A stretch of DNA of 64,000 nt from Pseudomonadota bacterium. GTDB lineage: Bacteria; Pseudomonadota; Gammaproteobacteria; Burkholderiales; Burkholderiaceae_C. Position numbers and translations under genes: made by a program. Below, piece by piece: positions 42,032 to 50,995 of this stretch (position 1 is its first letter; every line of letters starts with the position of its first letter). The stretch is from positions 1 through 64,000 of the forward strand of contig JAJZWA010000008.1 in the NCBI GenBank assembly GCA_021846965.1, read 5' to 3'. Under the pieces are notes generated by a model. The model had not been told where the DNA came from. It made no database searches and was given only the letters and a program-made list of their open reading frames with translations.

Positions 42032-43557
42032 ACAAGCCATCCGCCGAAGCGCCCGACGCGAGCGCGCCCAGCAGCCCTGCGAACGCCTCGGCCCTGCTGG
42101 GCGAACGCCGCGCCAAGCTGGCCGCGCTGCGCGCCCAGGGCAGCGCCTACCCCAACGACTTCAAGCCCGACGCGCGCGCGGCCTCGCTGCATGCCGACTA
42201 CGATCCGGTCCCCGCGGATGAACTGCCGGCGCTGGCGCGCCAGGTCGCGGTGGCCGGGCGTCTGATGCTCAAGCGCGTGATGGGCAAGGCCAGTTTCGGC
42301 ACCTTGCAGGACGCCAGCGGACGCATCCAGATCTACGTCACCAACGACCACACCGGCGAGGCCGGCCACGGCGCCTTCAAGCACTTCGACCTCGGCGACA
42401 TCGTGGCCTGCCGGGGCACCCTGTTCAAGACCCGCAGCGGCGAGCTGACCGTGCAGGCCACCGAACTGCGCCTGCTGGCCAAGAACCTGCACCCCCTGCC
42501 CGACAAGTTCCACGGCCTGGAAGACGTGGAGACGCGTTACCGCCAGCGCTACGTGGACCTGCTGGTCACCCCTGAGTCGCGCCAGCGCTTCGTGGACCGC
42601 GGTCGCATCGTCTCCGCGCTGCGTCTGGAAATGGAACAGGCCGGCTTCGTCGAGGTGGAAACCCCGATGCTGCACCCCATTCCAGGCGGCGCCAACGCCA
42701 AGCCCTTCATCACCCACCACAATGCGCTGGACCAGGAGATGTTCCTGCGCATCGCCCCCGAGCTGTACCTCAAGCGCCTGGTGGTCGGCGGCTTCGAGCG
42801 GGTGTTCGAGATCAACCGCAACTTCCGCAACGAAGGCATCTCGGTACGCCACAATCCCGAGTTCACGATGATGGAGTTCTATTGCGCCTACTGGAACCAC
42901 CAGGACGTGATGGACTACACCGAAGGCCTGCTGCGCCAGGCCGCGATCCGCGCCCGGGGGGCGGCGCGCTTCCAGTACCAGGGGCGCGAGATCGATTTCG
43001 AGAACGGCTTCGCGCGCCTGAGCGTGCGCGAATCGGTCGCGCTGCATGCCGGGCTGGACGCGCAGGCGCTGGACGACCCGCGGGCCCTGCGTGAGGTGCT
43101 GCAGCGCGCCGGCGAACCCGCCCCCGCCCACTGGGGTGTGCCGGAACTGCAGTTCGGGGTGTTCGAGGCCGTGGTCGAGGAAAAGCTCTGGCAGCCCACC
43201 TTCATCGTCGACTACCCGGTGGAGGTCTCGCCGCTGGCGCGCGCCAGCGACTCCGATCCGGGCGTCGCCGAGCGCTTCGAGCTGTTCATCGCCGGACGCG
43301 AGATCGCCAACGGTTTCTCCGAGCTCAACGACCCGGAAGACCAGGCGGCCCGCTTTGCCGCGCAGGTGGCGAACAAGGATGCCGGCGACGAGGAAGCGAT
43401 GTACTTCGACGCGGACTACATCCGCGCGCTCGAGGTGGGCATGCCCCCGGCCGGCGGCTGCGGCATCGGCATCGACCGTCTGGTCATGCTGCTGACCGAC
43501 GCCCCCAGCATCCGCGACGTGATCCTGTTCCCGGCGCTGCGCCGCTCGGCCGGATGA
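42028..43557 (+). CDS. lysS: Lysyl-tRNA synthetase, class II
   Basis: A 509-residue class II LysRS. The N-terminal OB-fold anticodon domain includes [31 protein letters not shown]. Class II motif 1 is in [11 protein letters not shown], motif 2 is [26 protein letters not shown] and motif 3 is [16 protein letters not shown]. It charges tRNA-Lys. The ATG at 42028 overlaps the pgi stop, and its own stop overlaps the next gene (ATGA). Confidence 0.98.
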   Translation: MNKPSAEAPDASAPSSPANASALLGERRAKLAALRAQGSAYPNDFKPDARAASLHADYDPVPADELPALARQVAVAGRLMLKRVMGKASFGTLQDASGRIQIYVTNDHTGEAGHGAFKHFDLGDIVACRGTLFKTRSGELTVQATELRLLAKNLHPLPDKFHGLEDVETRYRQRYVDLLVTPESRQRFVDRGRIVSALRLEMEQAGFVEVETPMLHPIPGGANAKPFITHHNALDQEMFLRIAPELYLKRLVVGGFERVFEINRNFRNEGISVRHNPEFTMMEFYCAYWNHQDVMDYTEGLLRQAAIRARGAARFQYQGREIDFENGFARLSVRESVALHAGLDAQALDDPRALREVLQRAGEPAPAHWGVPELQFGVFEAVVEEKLWQPTFIVDYPVEVSPLARASDSDPGVAERFELFIAGREIANGFSELNDPEDQAARFAAQVANKDAGDEEAMYFDADYIRALEVGMPPAGGCGIGIDRLVMLLTDAPSIRDVILFPALRRSAG

Positions 43558-44315
43558 TGCGACGGCGACGCAGGCCGGACGAGCCCTTCCTGTGCCAGGA
43601 GCGCGGCGAGGTGTCGCTGCACTTCGGCATGTCGGCCTTGCAGAGTCGCATGCGCAGCGCCGAGCCCAACCGCCTGGTTCTCGACTACACCCGGGCCATG
43701 ATGGCCTTCGTGCTTCTGCAACCCGAGCCGGAGCACGTGGTGATGATCGGCCTGGGCGGAGGCTCGCTGGCCAAGTACTGCCATGCCCACCTGCCGCGCT
43801 CGCGCTTCACGGCGGTGGAGATCAACCCCGAGGTGATCGCCATGCGCGAGACCTTCGCCGTGCCGCCCGACGACGAGCGCTTCGCCGTGGTGCAGGCCGA
43901 CGGGGCGCAGTGGATCCGCGAGCACGAACAATCCTGCGACGTGCTGCTGCTCGACGGCTTCGACTCCGCCGGCCTGCCCGAATCCCTGTCCAGCCAGGAG
44001 TTCTACGACGCCTGCGCGCGTGCGCTGCGCCCCGGCGGATTGCTGGTGTCCAACCTGTGGGCACCGGAGTTCCGGCGCGACGAAGCCATCCGGCGCATGC
44101 GCGCGGCCTTCGATTCCGGCGTGGCCGCGATGAGCGCCGAGCAAGGTGAGAACACGATTGCCTTCGCGCGTCGCGCGACGGGCTGGCCCTCGCAGGAACG
44201 ACTGTTCCAGCGCGCCCATGAGCTCGAGGAGGGGCACGCGCTGGACCTGCAGGCCGCGGCGCGCCGCCTGGCCATGGCCCTGGCCGGCGCACCGGTCGAC
44301 ACGGATTCTTGCTGA
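43554..44315 (+). CDS. Spermidine synthase-like methyltransferase-fold protein
   Basis: A 253-residue Rossmann protein of the spermidine synthase group. The cofactor loop [16 protein letters not shown], the acidic strand end [13 protein letters not shown], and [29 protein letters not shown], where spermidine synthases carry their catalytic Asp, are visible. The N-terminal tetramer strand domain of true SpeE is short, so polyamine synthesis is unproven; many such genes in Proteobacteria have unknown function. It is coupled to lysS by an ATGA overlap. Confidence 0.8.
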   Translation: MMRRRRRPDEPFLCQERGEVSLHFGMSALQSRMRSAEPNRLVLDYTRAMMAFVLLQPEPEHVVMIGLGGGSLAKYCHAHLPRSRFTAVEINPEVIAMRETFAVPPDDERFAVVQADGAQWIREHEQSCDVLLLDGFDSAGLPESLSSQEFYDACARALRPGGLLVSNLWAPEFRRDEAIRRMRAAFDSGVAAMSAEQGENTIAFARRATGWPSQERLFQRAHELEEGHALDLQAAARRLAMALAGAPVDTDSC

Positions 44316-44425
44316 AACCCCTGGTTTCTTGCGGGATAGGCCTGCACGCACGGACTTCGTCGCGCTACAGTGCCACCAGGCCCGGCAGCGCGAACGCCGG
44401 GGCCGGGCCCTTCCGGACCTTCCCG

Positions 44426-44905
44426 ATGAGCACCCTGTTGCATGTAGTCTTCTGGCGCCACGCCGACGCGGAGGAGTCCGCCCCCGCCGGCGACGACCTG
44501 CGCCGCGCGCTGACCCGCGAGGGCCGGCGGGACGCCAGCGCGATGGCCGCGTGGATCAAGGCCCATGTGCCCAAGCCGTGGACCGTGTGCTGCAGCCCCG
44601 CGCTGCGCAGCCGGCAGACCGCGCTGGCGCTGGCGGATTACCCGGTCGAACGCGCGGAGCTGGCACCCGATCGCGGCGTCGAGGACATCCTGGAGGTGGT
44701 CGAATCCTGCCGCGAGGACGGCCATGCGCTGGTGCTGTGCGGGCACCAGCCCGCGCTGGGCAGCGCGGCGCTGCGCTGGCTGTGCGAGGCGCAAGCCCCC
44801 TTCACCCTGCGCAAGGGCGGGCTCATGTGGGTATGCGAACGCGAGCGCGCCGGCCAGCCTGCCCGCGTGCTGCGAGCCTGCGTCAGCCCCGACCTCATCG
44901 ACTGA
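44426..44905 (+). CDS. SixA-like histidine phosphatase
   Basis: A 159-residue phosphohistidine phosphatase. The RHG-type catalytic motif appears as WRHADAEE with Ala for Gly, as in SixA. SPALRSRQTALAL and the second catalytic histidine in LVLCGHQPALG complete the site. SixA removes phosphate from histidine phosphotransfer domains; relatives act on other phosphohistidines. The start at 44426 is the natural family start. The TGA stop lies in the first copy of a 10-bp tandem repeat. It lies upstream of the Pho-regulated genes but on its own transcript. Confidence 0.85.
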   Translation: MSTLLHVVFWRHADAEESAPAGDDLRRALTREGRRDASAMAAWIKAHVPKPWTVCCSPALRSRQTALALADYPVERAELAPDRGVEDILEVVESCREDGHALVLCGHQPALGSAALRWLCEAQAPFTLRKGGLMWVCERERAGQPARVLRACVSPDLID

Positions 44906-44937
44906 GCACGACCGAGCACGACTGAGCACGACTGAGC
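44901..44937. repeat. 10-bp tandem repeat at the sixA-like stop codon
   Basis: Three and a half copies of ACTGAGCACG (44901-44910, 44911-44920 with T to C, 44921-44930, 44931-44937). The gene's TGA is in copy 1. Copies 3 and 4 keep TGA at offsets +20 and +30, and copy 2 has lost it. Confidence 0.9.
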
Positions 44938-44975
44938 CGCCCGCGCCCGGTGCGCGCGCCCTGCCCTCGTGGCGA

Positions 44976-45004
44976 TTGTCATCGTGGCGTCACCGTTCGG
45001 TCAC
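44976..45004 (+). promoter_or_regulatory. Triple PhoB half-site array (Pho box) upstream of olsB-like gene
   Basis: TTGTCAT-CGTG-GCGTCAC-CGTT-CGGTCAC: three 7-bp units, each with a central GTCA, at an exact 11-bp period (GTCA at 44978, 44989, 45000). Two adjacent units make the standard 18-bp PhoB box, so this holds two overlapping boxes. It ends 56 bp before the ATG at 45061. Confidence 0.8.
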
Positions 45005-45060
45005 GGGATCGACATGTGGCTCTCGTATCGTGTTGCAACATCTGACACGAGGAGCATGGC

Positions 45061-45843
45061 ATGTTCGATCACGACCCCGCGGATAGCTCCCGCCAGGGCC
45101 GGCTGTTGACCGGCGCGGCCAGCGCGCGCGGCAAGCTGCGCATCTCCTGGGCGCGCCACGCGGACGAGGTGCGGGAAGCCCAGCGGCTGCGCTGGAAGAT
45201 CTTCGTCGAGGAACTGGGCGCCCGGGCGAGCAGTCCCGAGCCGGGCTACGACATCGACATCTTCGACCCCTATTGCGATCACCTGCTGGCGCGCGACGAC
45301 GACGATCGGCTGGTGGGCACCTACCGCGTGCTGCCTCCGCACCAGGCCAAGCGCATCGGCGGGCTGTACTCGGAAACCGAGTTCGACCTCACGCGGCTGT
45401 TGCACCTGCGTGCGCGCCTGCTCGAGCTCGGTCGCGCCTGCGTGCACCGGGACCATCGCAGCGGCGGCGTGATCCTGGCCCTGTGGGCGGGACTGGCCGA
45501 TTACATGCGACGCCACGACCTGCAGGCCATGATCGGCTGCTCCAGCGTGTCCATGCGCGACGGCGGGCACTACGCCGCCAGCCTGTGGGCGCGCCTGCGC
45601 CTCAGCCATCTGGCGCCGGCCGAAGACCAGGTGCAGCCGCGCCTCGCGCTGCCGGTGGACAACCTGCGCCAGGACCTGCCCACCGAGCCCCCCGCGCTGC
45701 TCAAGGGCTACCTGCGCGTGGGCGCGCGGGTCTGCGGGGCCCCTGCCTGGGATCCGGACTTCAACACCGCGGACTTCCCGCTGCTCATGCGCCTGGACGC
45801 GGTGCAGCAGCGCTACGCGCGGCATTTCCTCGGCAGCGCCTGA
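45061..45843 (+). CDS. olsB: GNAT-type N-acyltransferase, OlsB-like
   Basis: A 260-residue protein of the acyltransferase family that includes OlsB (ornithine-acyl-ACP N-acyltransferase) and autoinducer-synthase-like enzymes. VREAQRLRWKIFVEELGA, DHLLARDDDDRLVGTYRVL, LELGRACVHRDHRSGGVILALWAGLADYM and GCSSVSMRDGG are the usual motifs. OlsB makes lyso-ornithine lipid, a phosphorus-free membrane lipid precursor induced on phosphate starvation. The PhoB array directly upstream and the adjacent pho/pst/ppk genes support this. No olsA is visible. A GAGGAG ribosome site precedes the ATG. Confidence 0.8.
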   Translation: MFDHDPADSSRQGRLLTGAASARGKLRISWARHADEVREAQRLRWKIFVEELGARASSPEPGYDIDIFDPYCDHLLARDDDDRLVGTYRVLPPHQAKRIGGLYSETEFDLTRLLHLRARLLELGRACVHRDHRSGGVILALWAGLADYMRRHDLQAMIGCSSVSMRDGGHYAASLWARLRLSHLAPAEDQVQPRLALPVDNLRQDLPTEPPALLKGYLRVGARVCGAPAWDPDFNTADFPLLMRLDAVQQRYARHFLGSA

Positions 45844-45888
45844 GCGCGTCCCGGGGGCGTCCCGGGGGGCCGTCGCCTCAGGCGCTCA
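45838..45888. terminator. Inverted repeat and 11-bp duplication between convergent olsB and ppx
   Basis: GCCTGAG (45838-45844) and CTCAGGC (45877-45883) form a 7-bp inverted repeat that includes the TGA stops of both convergent genes; TGAGCGC/GCGCTCA offers an alternative pairing. Between them CGTCCCGGGGG is duplicated in tandem (45847-45868). Possibly a bidirectional terminator; no U tract is present. Confidence 0.4.
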
Positions 45889-47407
45889 CCTGGGCCTGCA
45901 GCTGCAACTGCAGGTCCAGGCCCACGCGCTGCCACTCGGAGACTTCCTGCTCCAGGCTGTACTGGGTGAGCGGCGAGGCGCGCAGCCAGCGCGCGGCGGC
46001 CTCGATGCGCGTGCCCGAAACCCCCTGCGTGCCCGCCACCAGGCGCAGCCCGCCGTCGAGTTCCACGTCGCGCCGGTTGCGCGCCAGCAGCACCGCCAGG
46101 CGCAGGGCCAGCAAGGCGCGCAGGTCGACGGGTGGTCCGGTGAGGGCTCCCAGCTTTTTCAGCTTGCCTCCATGGCACAGCAGCATCTCGGCCATCGCCG
46201 CCTGCTCGCTGCGCGAGAAGCCCGGCATGTCCGCGTTGCCCACGATGTAGGCCGAATGCTTGTGGTAGGCGCTGTGGGAAATCGACAGCCCCACCTCGTG
46301 CAGCTGGGCCGCCCAGCGCAGCGCCTGGCGGCGCTCGGGCGAGGCCTCGGGGTCGAGTTGCTCCAGCAATTGCAGCGCCAATTGTTCCACGCGCGCCGAC
46401 TGGCGCGTGTCGACCCCGTAGCGTTGCGTGAACTGCTGCACCGTGAGCTCGCGCATGTCCTGCTGCTGCTCGCGCCCCAGCAGGTCGTACAGCACGCCCA
46501 GGCGCAAGCCGGCGTCGGTGGCCTCCATGTCCCGCAGGCCCAGTTCCTCGAACACCGCCAGCATGATGGCCAGGCCGCCGGCGGCCACCGGCAGGCGGTC
46601 CGGCTTGAGCCCGGGCATGCGCAGGGTGCTCAGGTCCTCGGCCTGCACGTAGATCTTGCGCAGACGGCGCAGCCCGGCGCGGGTGATGCCCAGCGTGGCG
46701 CCCGAATCATTGAGCTGGCTGCCCACGAGAATGTCCGCCAGCGCGCGCGCCGTGCCGCTGGAGCCCACCGCGGAGGCCCAGCCGGTCTTGCGGAAATTGC
46801 GCGCGATGATCTGGATCTCGCGCCGAGCCGCCAGCTCGGCGGATTTCATGCGCTGCTCGTCGACCCGCCCGGCCGGAAAGAACTCGCGGGTCATGGACAC
46901 GCAGCCGATGTACAGCGACTCCATCATGCGCGGCTCCAGGCCGGAGCCGATGATGAACTCGGTGGAGCCGCCGCCGATGTCCACCACCAGGCGGTGCCCC
47001 GCCGACGGAGTCACCGAATGGGCTGCGCCGATGTAGACCAGGCGCGCCTCCTCGCGCCCCGCGATCACCTCGATCGGGAAGCCCAGCGCCTGCTGCGCAC
47101 GCTCCAGGAACACCGGGGCGTTCTTGGCCACGCGCACCGCGTTGGTGGCCACCGCGCGAACCCGCTCGGGGTGGAACTGGCGCAGCCGCTCGCCGAAACG
47201 GCGCAGCGTGGCCAGGGCCCGCTGCTGGCTCTCTTCGGTGAGGTTCTTGTTCTCGTCCAGTCCCGCGCCCAGGCGCACCGGCTCACGCAGGGAATCCAGG
47301 GGATAGATCTGCGCGCCGTGCGGGCTTTCCGCAGCCTTCCCCACCAGCATGCGAAAACTGTTGGAGCCTAGGTCGACGGCGGCGAGGTGCTGGACTTTCA
47401 GGGACAT
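45878..47407 (-). CDS. ppx: Exopolyphosphatase
   Basis: A 509-residue Ppx/GppA phosphatase. The actin-like ATP-type site opens with HLAAVDLGSNSFRML, then VRAVATNAVRVAKN, VIAGREEARLVYIG and LVVDIGGGSTEFIIG. The C-terminal HD-like helical region (ALRWAAQLHEVGLSISHSAYHKHSAYI) is present as in E. coli Ppx. It releases phosphate from polyphosphate chains and possibly acts on pppGpp. It is divergent from ppk with back-to-back Pho boxes between them. No ribosome site precedes the ATG, and the Pho-type promoter would start transcription close to it, so the mRNA may be nearly leaderless. Confidence 0.95.
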   Translation of the reverse strand: MSLKVQHLAAVDLGSNSFRMLVGKAAESPHGAQIYPLDSLREPVRLGAGLDENKNLTEESQQRALATLRRFGERLRQFHPERVRAVATNAVRVAKNAPVFLERAQQALGFPIEVIAGREEARLVYIGAAHSVTPSAGHRLVVDIGGGSTEFIIGSGLEPRMMESLYIGCVSMTREFFPAGRVDEQRMKSAELAARREIQIIARNFRKTGWASAVGSSGTARALADILVGSQLNDSGATLGITRAGLRRLRKIYVQAEDLSTLRMPGLKPDRLPVAAGGLAIMLAVFEELGLRDMEATDAGLRLGVLYDLLGREQQQDMRELTVQQFTQRYGVDTRQSARVEQLALQLLEQLDPEASPERRQALRWAAQLHEVGLSISHSAYHKHSAYIVGNADMPGFSRSEQAAMAEMLLCHGGKLKKLGALTGPPVDLRALLALRLAVLLARNRRDVELDGGLRLVAGTQGVSGTRIEAAARWLRASPLTQYSLEQEVSEWQRVGLDLQLQLQAQVSA

Positions 47408-47429
47408 GGCGCAAGTTGAACACGGCCGG

Positions 47430-47464
47430 ATGACACGCCCTTGACGATGTCATGTAGATTTCAC
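47430..47464. promoter_or_regulatory. Back-to-back PhoB boxes between ppx and ppk
   Basis: On the plus strand ATGTCAT-GTAG-ATTTCAC (47447-47464) faces ppk. On the minus strand TCGTCAA-GGGC-GTGTCAT (47447-47430) faces ppx. Each is an 18-bp 7-4-7 Pho box with TCA repeated at 11 bp, and the two share one base. This arrangement would let PhoB turn on polyphosphate synthesis and degradation together. Confidence 0.7.
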
Positions 47465-47529
47465 GGGAATGTGGGATCGTAAGCCTTTCGCGCCTCCGCC
47501 CGCGGCAGTTTCCCGTTTCCGGACTTTCC

Positions 47530-49620
47530 ATGGCCAAGCCAGCGCCTTCACCCCTGATCAACCGCGAAATCGGCATCCTGGCCTTCAACCGCCGCGTGCT
47601 GGCCCAGGCGCAGGACCCGGCCATCCCGCCTCTGGAACGTCTTCGCTACCTGTGCATCGTCGCGTCGAACCTGGACGAGTTCTTCGAGACCCGCGTGGCG
47701 CAGCTGCAGGACCTGCTGGAGCATGAGCCCGCGGCGATGACACCCGACGGCCTGCCGGTGGCCGAGGCGCTGCGCCTGATCGCGGACGAGGCGCACGCGC
47801 TGGTGGCCGAGAAATACCGGCTGCTGCAGCAGTCCATCTACCCCATGCTGCACGACGTGGGCGTGCGCTTCGTCACCAGCGGGGAATGGTCGCAGCGGCA
47901 GGAGCGCTGGGCCCGCGCCTACTTCGAGCGCGAGGTGCTGCCGGTGCTCACGCCCATCGGGCTCGACCCCGCGCACCCCTTTCCCAAGGTGCTCAACAAG
48001 AGCCTGAATTTCGCCGTCATGCTCGAGGGCACGGACGCCTTCGGCCGCAACGTCGACCTGGGCATCATCCAGGCGCCCAGGGCCCTGCCGCGGGTGCTGG
48101 AAATGCCCCGCGAACTGGTGGAGGACGACAAGCTGCACAGTTTCGTGCTGCTGTCCTCGCTGATGCAGGCCTACGCGGGGCACCTGTTCCCGGGCCTGAA
48201 GGTGCTGGGCGTGCACCAGTTCCGCGTCACCCGCAACAGCGAGCTGTTCGTGGACGACGACGAGATCACCAATCTGCGCACGGCCCTGCAGGGCGAGCTG
48301 CGCGCGCGCCACTACGGCGATGCCGTGCGCCTGGAGGTCACCGCCGCCTGCCCGCAGCCCCTGCTCGAGCGCCTGATGCGCGAGAACGGCCTGCACGCGC
48401 GCGACTGTTTCCGCGTCGACGGTCCGGTCAACCTGGCGCGCCTGCAGGCGATCATCGACATGCTGCCGCAGTCGCGCCTGACCTACCCCCCGCATCTGCC
48501 GGCTTCCCTGCCCGGCTGGCCCGGCGCGGAGCCCGAGCTGTTCGAGCGCATCCGCGCCGGCAACGTGCTGCTGCACCACCCCTACGACAGCTTCGCCCCG
48601 GTGGTCGACCTGGTGCGCACCGCCGCGCGCGACCCGCAGGTGCTGGCCATCAAGCAGACCATCTACCGCGCCGGGCATACCTCCGAGCTGATGGAGGCCC
48701 TGATCGAGGCGGCACGCAACGGCAAGGAAGTCACCGTCGTGCTGGAGCTGATGGCCCGCCTGGACGAGGAGACCAACATCAACTGGGCGGCGCGCCTGGA
48801 GGCCGAGGGCGCGCATGTGGTCTACGGCGTCGTGGGCTTCAAGTGCCACGCCAAGATGCTCATGGTGGTGCGCCGCGAGCGCGTGGGTCGCCGCGCCGAA
48901 CAGCTGCGGCGCTACGTGCACCTGGGCACCGGCAACTACCACACCCGCACCGCCCGCCTGTACACCGATTTCGGGCTCATGACGGCCGACGAGGCCATCT
49001 GCGCCGACGTCAACCAGGTGTTCCTGGAAATCACCGGCTCCTCCAAGTTCGCTCCGCTGCGCCGCCTGTGGCAATCGCCGTTCTCGCTGCTGGACAAGCT
49101 GATTCGCGCCATCCGCCACGAGGCGCGCCTGGCCCGTGCCGGCAAGACGGCGCGCATCTGGGCACGGGTGAACGCCCTGGTCGAGCCCACGGTGATCGGC
49201 GAGCTGTACAAGGCGGCACGCGCCGGCGTGGAAATCCGCCTGCTGGTGCGCGGGCCCTGCATGCTGCGTCCAGGCATCGCCGGCCTGTCGGAGAACATCC
49301 GCGTGCGCTCGGTGATCGGGCGCTTCCTGGAGCACTCGCGGGTGTTCTATTTCCACAACGACGGCGCCGAGGACGTCTGGATCTCCTCGGCCGACTGGAT
49401 GGAGCGCAACCTGTTCCGCCGCGTCGAGATCGCCGCCCCCATCCTGGACCCCGAGGCCAAGGCCAAGGTGATCCTCGAGGGCCTGCGCGTGCACTGGCTC
49501 AACCCCGGCAACGCCTGGGACATGGACAGCGCCGGCAACTGGCGCCGTGCCCGCGGCTGGCACACCGGCCGCAGCAGTCACCAGGTGCTGATCGACTCGC
49601 GCAACCCCGAGGCTGGCTGA
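47530..49620 (+). CDS. ppk: Polyphosphate kinase 1
   Basis: A 696-residue PPK1. The N-terminal NREIGILAFNRRVLAQAQD, the HKD-like catalytic segment VVYGVVGFKCHAKMLMVV with the phosphorylated His, RRYVHLGTGNYHTRTARLYTDFGL, and the second HKD-like region RVFYFHNDGAEDVWISSADWMERNL are all present. Full length for the family. It reversibly transfers the ATP gamma phosphate to polyphosphate. Expression is probably PhoB-controlled through the upstream box. Confidence 0.98.
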   Translation: MAKPAPSPLINREIGILAFNRRVLAQAQDPAIPPLERLRYLCIVASNLDEFFETRVAQLQDLLEHEPAAMTPDGLPVAEALRLIADEAHALVAEKYRLLQQSIYPMLHDVGVRFVTSGEWSQRQERWARAYFEREVLPVLTPIGLDPAHPFPKVLNKSLNFAVMLEGTDAFGRNVDLGIIQAPRALPRVLEMPRELVEDDKLHSFVLLSSLMQAYAGHLFPGLKVLGVHQFRVTRNSELFVDDDEITNLRTALQGELRARHYGDAVRLEVTAACPQPLLERLMRENGLHARDCFRVDGPVNLARLQAIIDMLPQSRLTYPPHLPASLPGWPGAEPELFERIRAGNVLLHHPYDSFAPVVDLVRTAARDPQVLAIKQTIYRAGHTSELMEALIEAARNGKEVTVVLELMARLDEETNINWAARLEAEGAHVVYGVVGFKCHAKMLMVVRRERVGRRAEQLRRYVHLGTGNYHTRTARLYTDFGLMTADEAICADVNQVFLEITGSSKFAPLRRLWQSPFSLLDKLIRAIRHEARLARAGKTARIWARVNALVEPTVIGELYKAARAGVEIRLLVRGPCMLRPGIAGLSENIRVRSVIGRFLEHSRVFYFHNDGAEDVWISSADWMERNLFRRVEIAAPILDPEAKAKVILEGLRVHWLNPGNAWDMDSAGNWRRARGWHTGRSSHQVLIDSRNPEAG

Positions 49621-49629
49621 GCGCCGGCC

Positions 49630-50979
49630 TCAGCCCTGTTCGACCACGGGTTCCTGCGGCGCGAGCGCCTGCGGCAGCACGATGCGCTGCGCAGGGAAGC
49701 GGGCGCTGAAGGTGCTGCCCTCGCCCAGCTGGCTGGAAATACGCAGTTCCGCCTGATGGCGCAACAGCGCATGCTTGACGATGGCCAGGCCCAGGCCGGT
49801 GCCGCCCGACTCGCGCGAACGCCCGCGGTCCACGCGGTAGAAGCGCTCGGTCAGGCGCGGAATGTGCTCGGCGGCGATGCCGATGCCGTCATCGCTGACG
49901 CTGAACTCGCCCACCGCATCGCCCAGTCCGGTGTCGAGCACACGCCAGCGGATCTGGATCAGGCCGCCCTCGGGGGTGTAGCGCACGGCGTTGCTCACCA
50001 GATTGCCGAAGGCGCTGGAGAGTTCGCCACCGGCGCCGCGCAGCTTGCTCAGGTCGGCCTCGGCCTCGATGCGGTGACGCCCACCCGACAGCGCACGCGC
50101 ATCGGCTGCCAGGCGCGCCACCATATTGGGCATGTCCAGCAGTTCCTCGGCGGGCTGGTGCGGGTCGCCTTCCAGGTGGGCCAGGGTCAGCAGGTCCTCC
50201 ACCAGATGGCGCATGCGATCGCTCTGCTGCTGCATCAGCGCCAGCATCCTCTCGCGCTCCTCGGCGGAGAAATCCAGGCTGCGCAGGGTCTCGACGAAAC
50301 CCGCGATCACCGTCAGGGGGGTCTTGATCTCGTGCGAGACGTTGGCGACGAAATCGCGGCGCATCGCCTCGGTGCGCTCGATCTGGGTGACGTCACGCGA
50401 CAGCAGCAGGCGATCCCCCTCGCCGTAGGGAATCACCTGCACGCTCAGCAGCAGGTTGCCCTGGCTGCCGCTGCGGCGCATCAGCAGGGGCTCGGCGAAC
50501 TGGCGTCCCGCCAGGTAGGCGACGAATTCCGGGTTGCGGATCAGGTGCACCGCGTGCTGGCGCATGTCGCGCCGCGGGTCGAGCCCGAAATGCCCGGCGG
50601 CGGTGGCGTTGCACCAGTCGATCTGGCCCTGTTCGTCGATCAGCATCACCCCGTTGGGGGAGGCCTGCAAGGCCTCGATGAACCGCGCCAGCTTGGTCTC
50701 CTCGCGCTGCACGCGGCTTTGCCACAGGCGCAGCTGGCGCGCGCTGCGGTAGAACACCTCGCCCCAGGCGCCAAAGGAGGCCGGAATGCTGTCGCGCTGC
50801 GGAAAGCGCAGCCAGGCCAGCAGGCGGGTGCGGGCGAGGGTGTCGAAGGCCACCACGCCCAGCGCGATGACGCAGGCCAGCGCCAGGCCAGCGCTCTCGC
50901 CCAGCCAGTGCGCGGCCAGGGAGCCGGCCAGCACCATCGCGGCCACGAGCAGGGCCAGGCGGAGCATCACGGAACGCAT
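49630..50979 (-). CDS. phoR: Phosphate regulon sensor histidine kinase PhoR
   Basis: A 449-residue histidine kinase. Two N-terminal helices (MLRLALLVAAMVLAGSLAAHWL; AGLALACVIALGVVAFDTLA) precede a PAS domain (FIEALQASPNGVMLIDEQGQIDWCNATA). The H-box FVANVSHEIKTPLTVIAGF, N-box FGNLVSNAVRYTP and glycine boxes SDDGIGIAAEHIPRLTERFYRVDRGRSRESGGTGLGLAIVKH follow. It lacks a large periplasmic sensor, as expected for PhoR, which reads phosphate through Pst and PhoU. The start at 50979 lies 16 bp after phoB; MLRLA at 50967 is an alternative. Confidence 0.95.
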   Translation of the reverse strand: MRSVMLRLALLVAAMVLAGSLAAHWLGESAGLALACVIALGVVAFDTLARTRLLAWLRFPQRDSIPASFGAWGEVFYRSARQLRLWQSRVQREETKLARFIEALQASPNGVMLIDEQGQIDWCNATAAGHFGLDPRRDMRQHAVHLIRNPEFVAYLAGRQFAEPLLMRRSGSQGNLLLSVQVIPYGEGDRLLLSRDVTQIERTEAMRRDFVANVSHEIKTPLTVIAGFVETLRSLDFSAEERERMLALMQQQSDRMRHLVEDLLTLAHLEGDPHQPAEELLDMPNMVARLAADARALSGGRHRIEAEADLSKLRGAGGELSSAFGNLVSNAVRYTPEGGLIQIRWRVLDTGLGDAVGEFSVSDDGIGIAAEHIPRLTERFYRVDRGRSRESGGTGLGLAIVKHALLRHQAELRISSQLGEGSTFSARFPAQRIVLPQALAPQEPVVEQG

Positions 50980-50995
50980 GGGCGGTGCCCGATGC

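Noticed and set aside
45847-45868. 11-bp duplication CGTCCCGGGGG after olsB as another stop-bearing repeat
   Set aside because: It contains no stop codon and lies after the TGA, so it does not belong to the stop-repeat pattern.
47548-49581. 677-codon minus-strand ORF opposite ppk
   Set aside because: Antisense shadow of a full-length PPK1 with all catalytic motifs.
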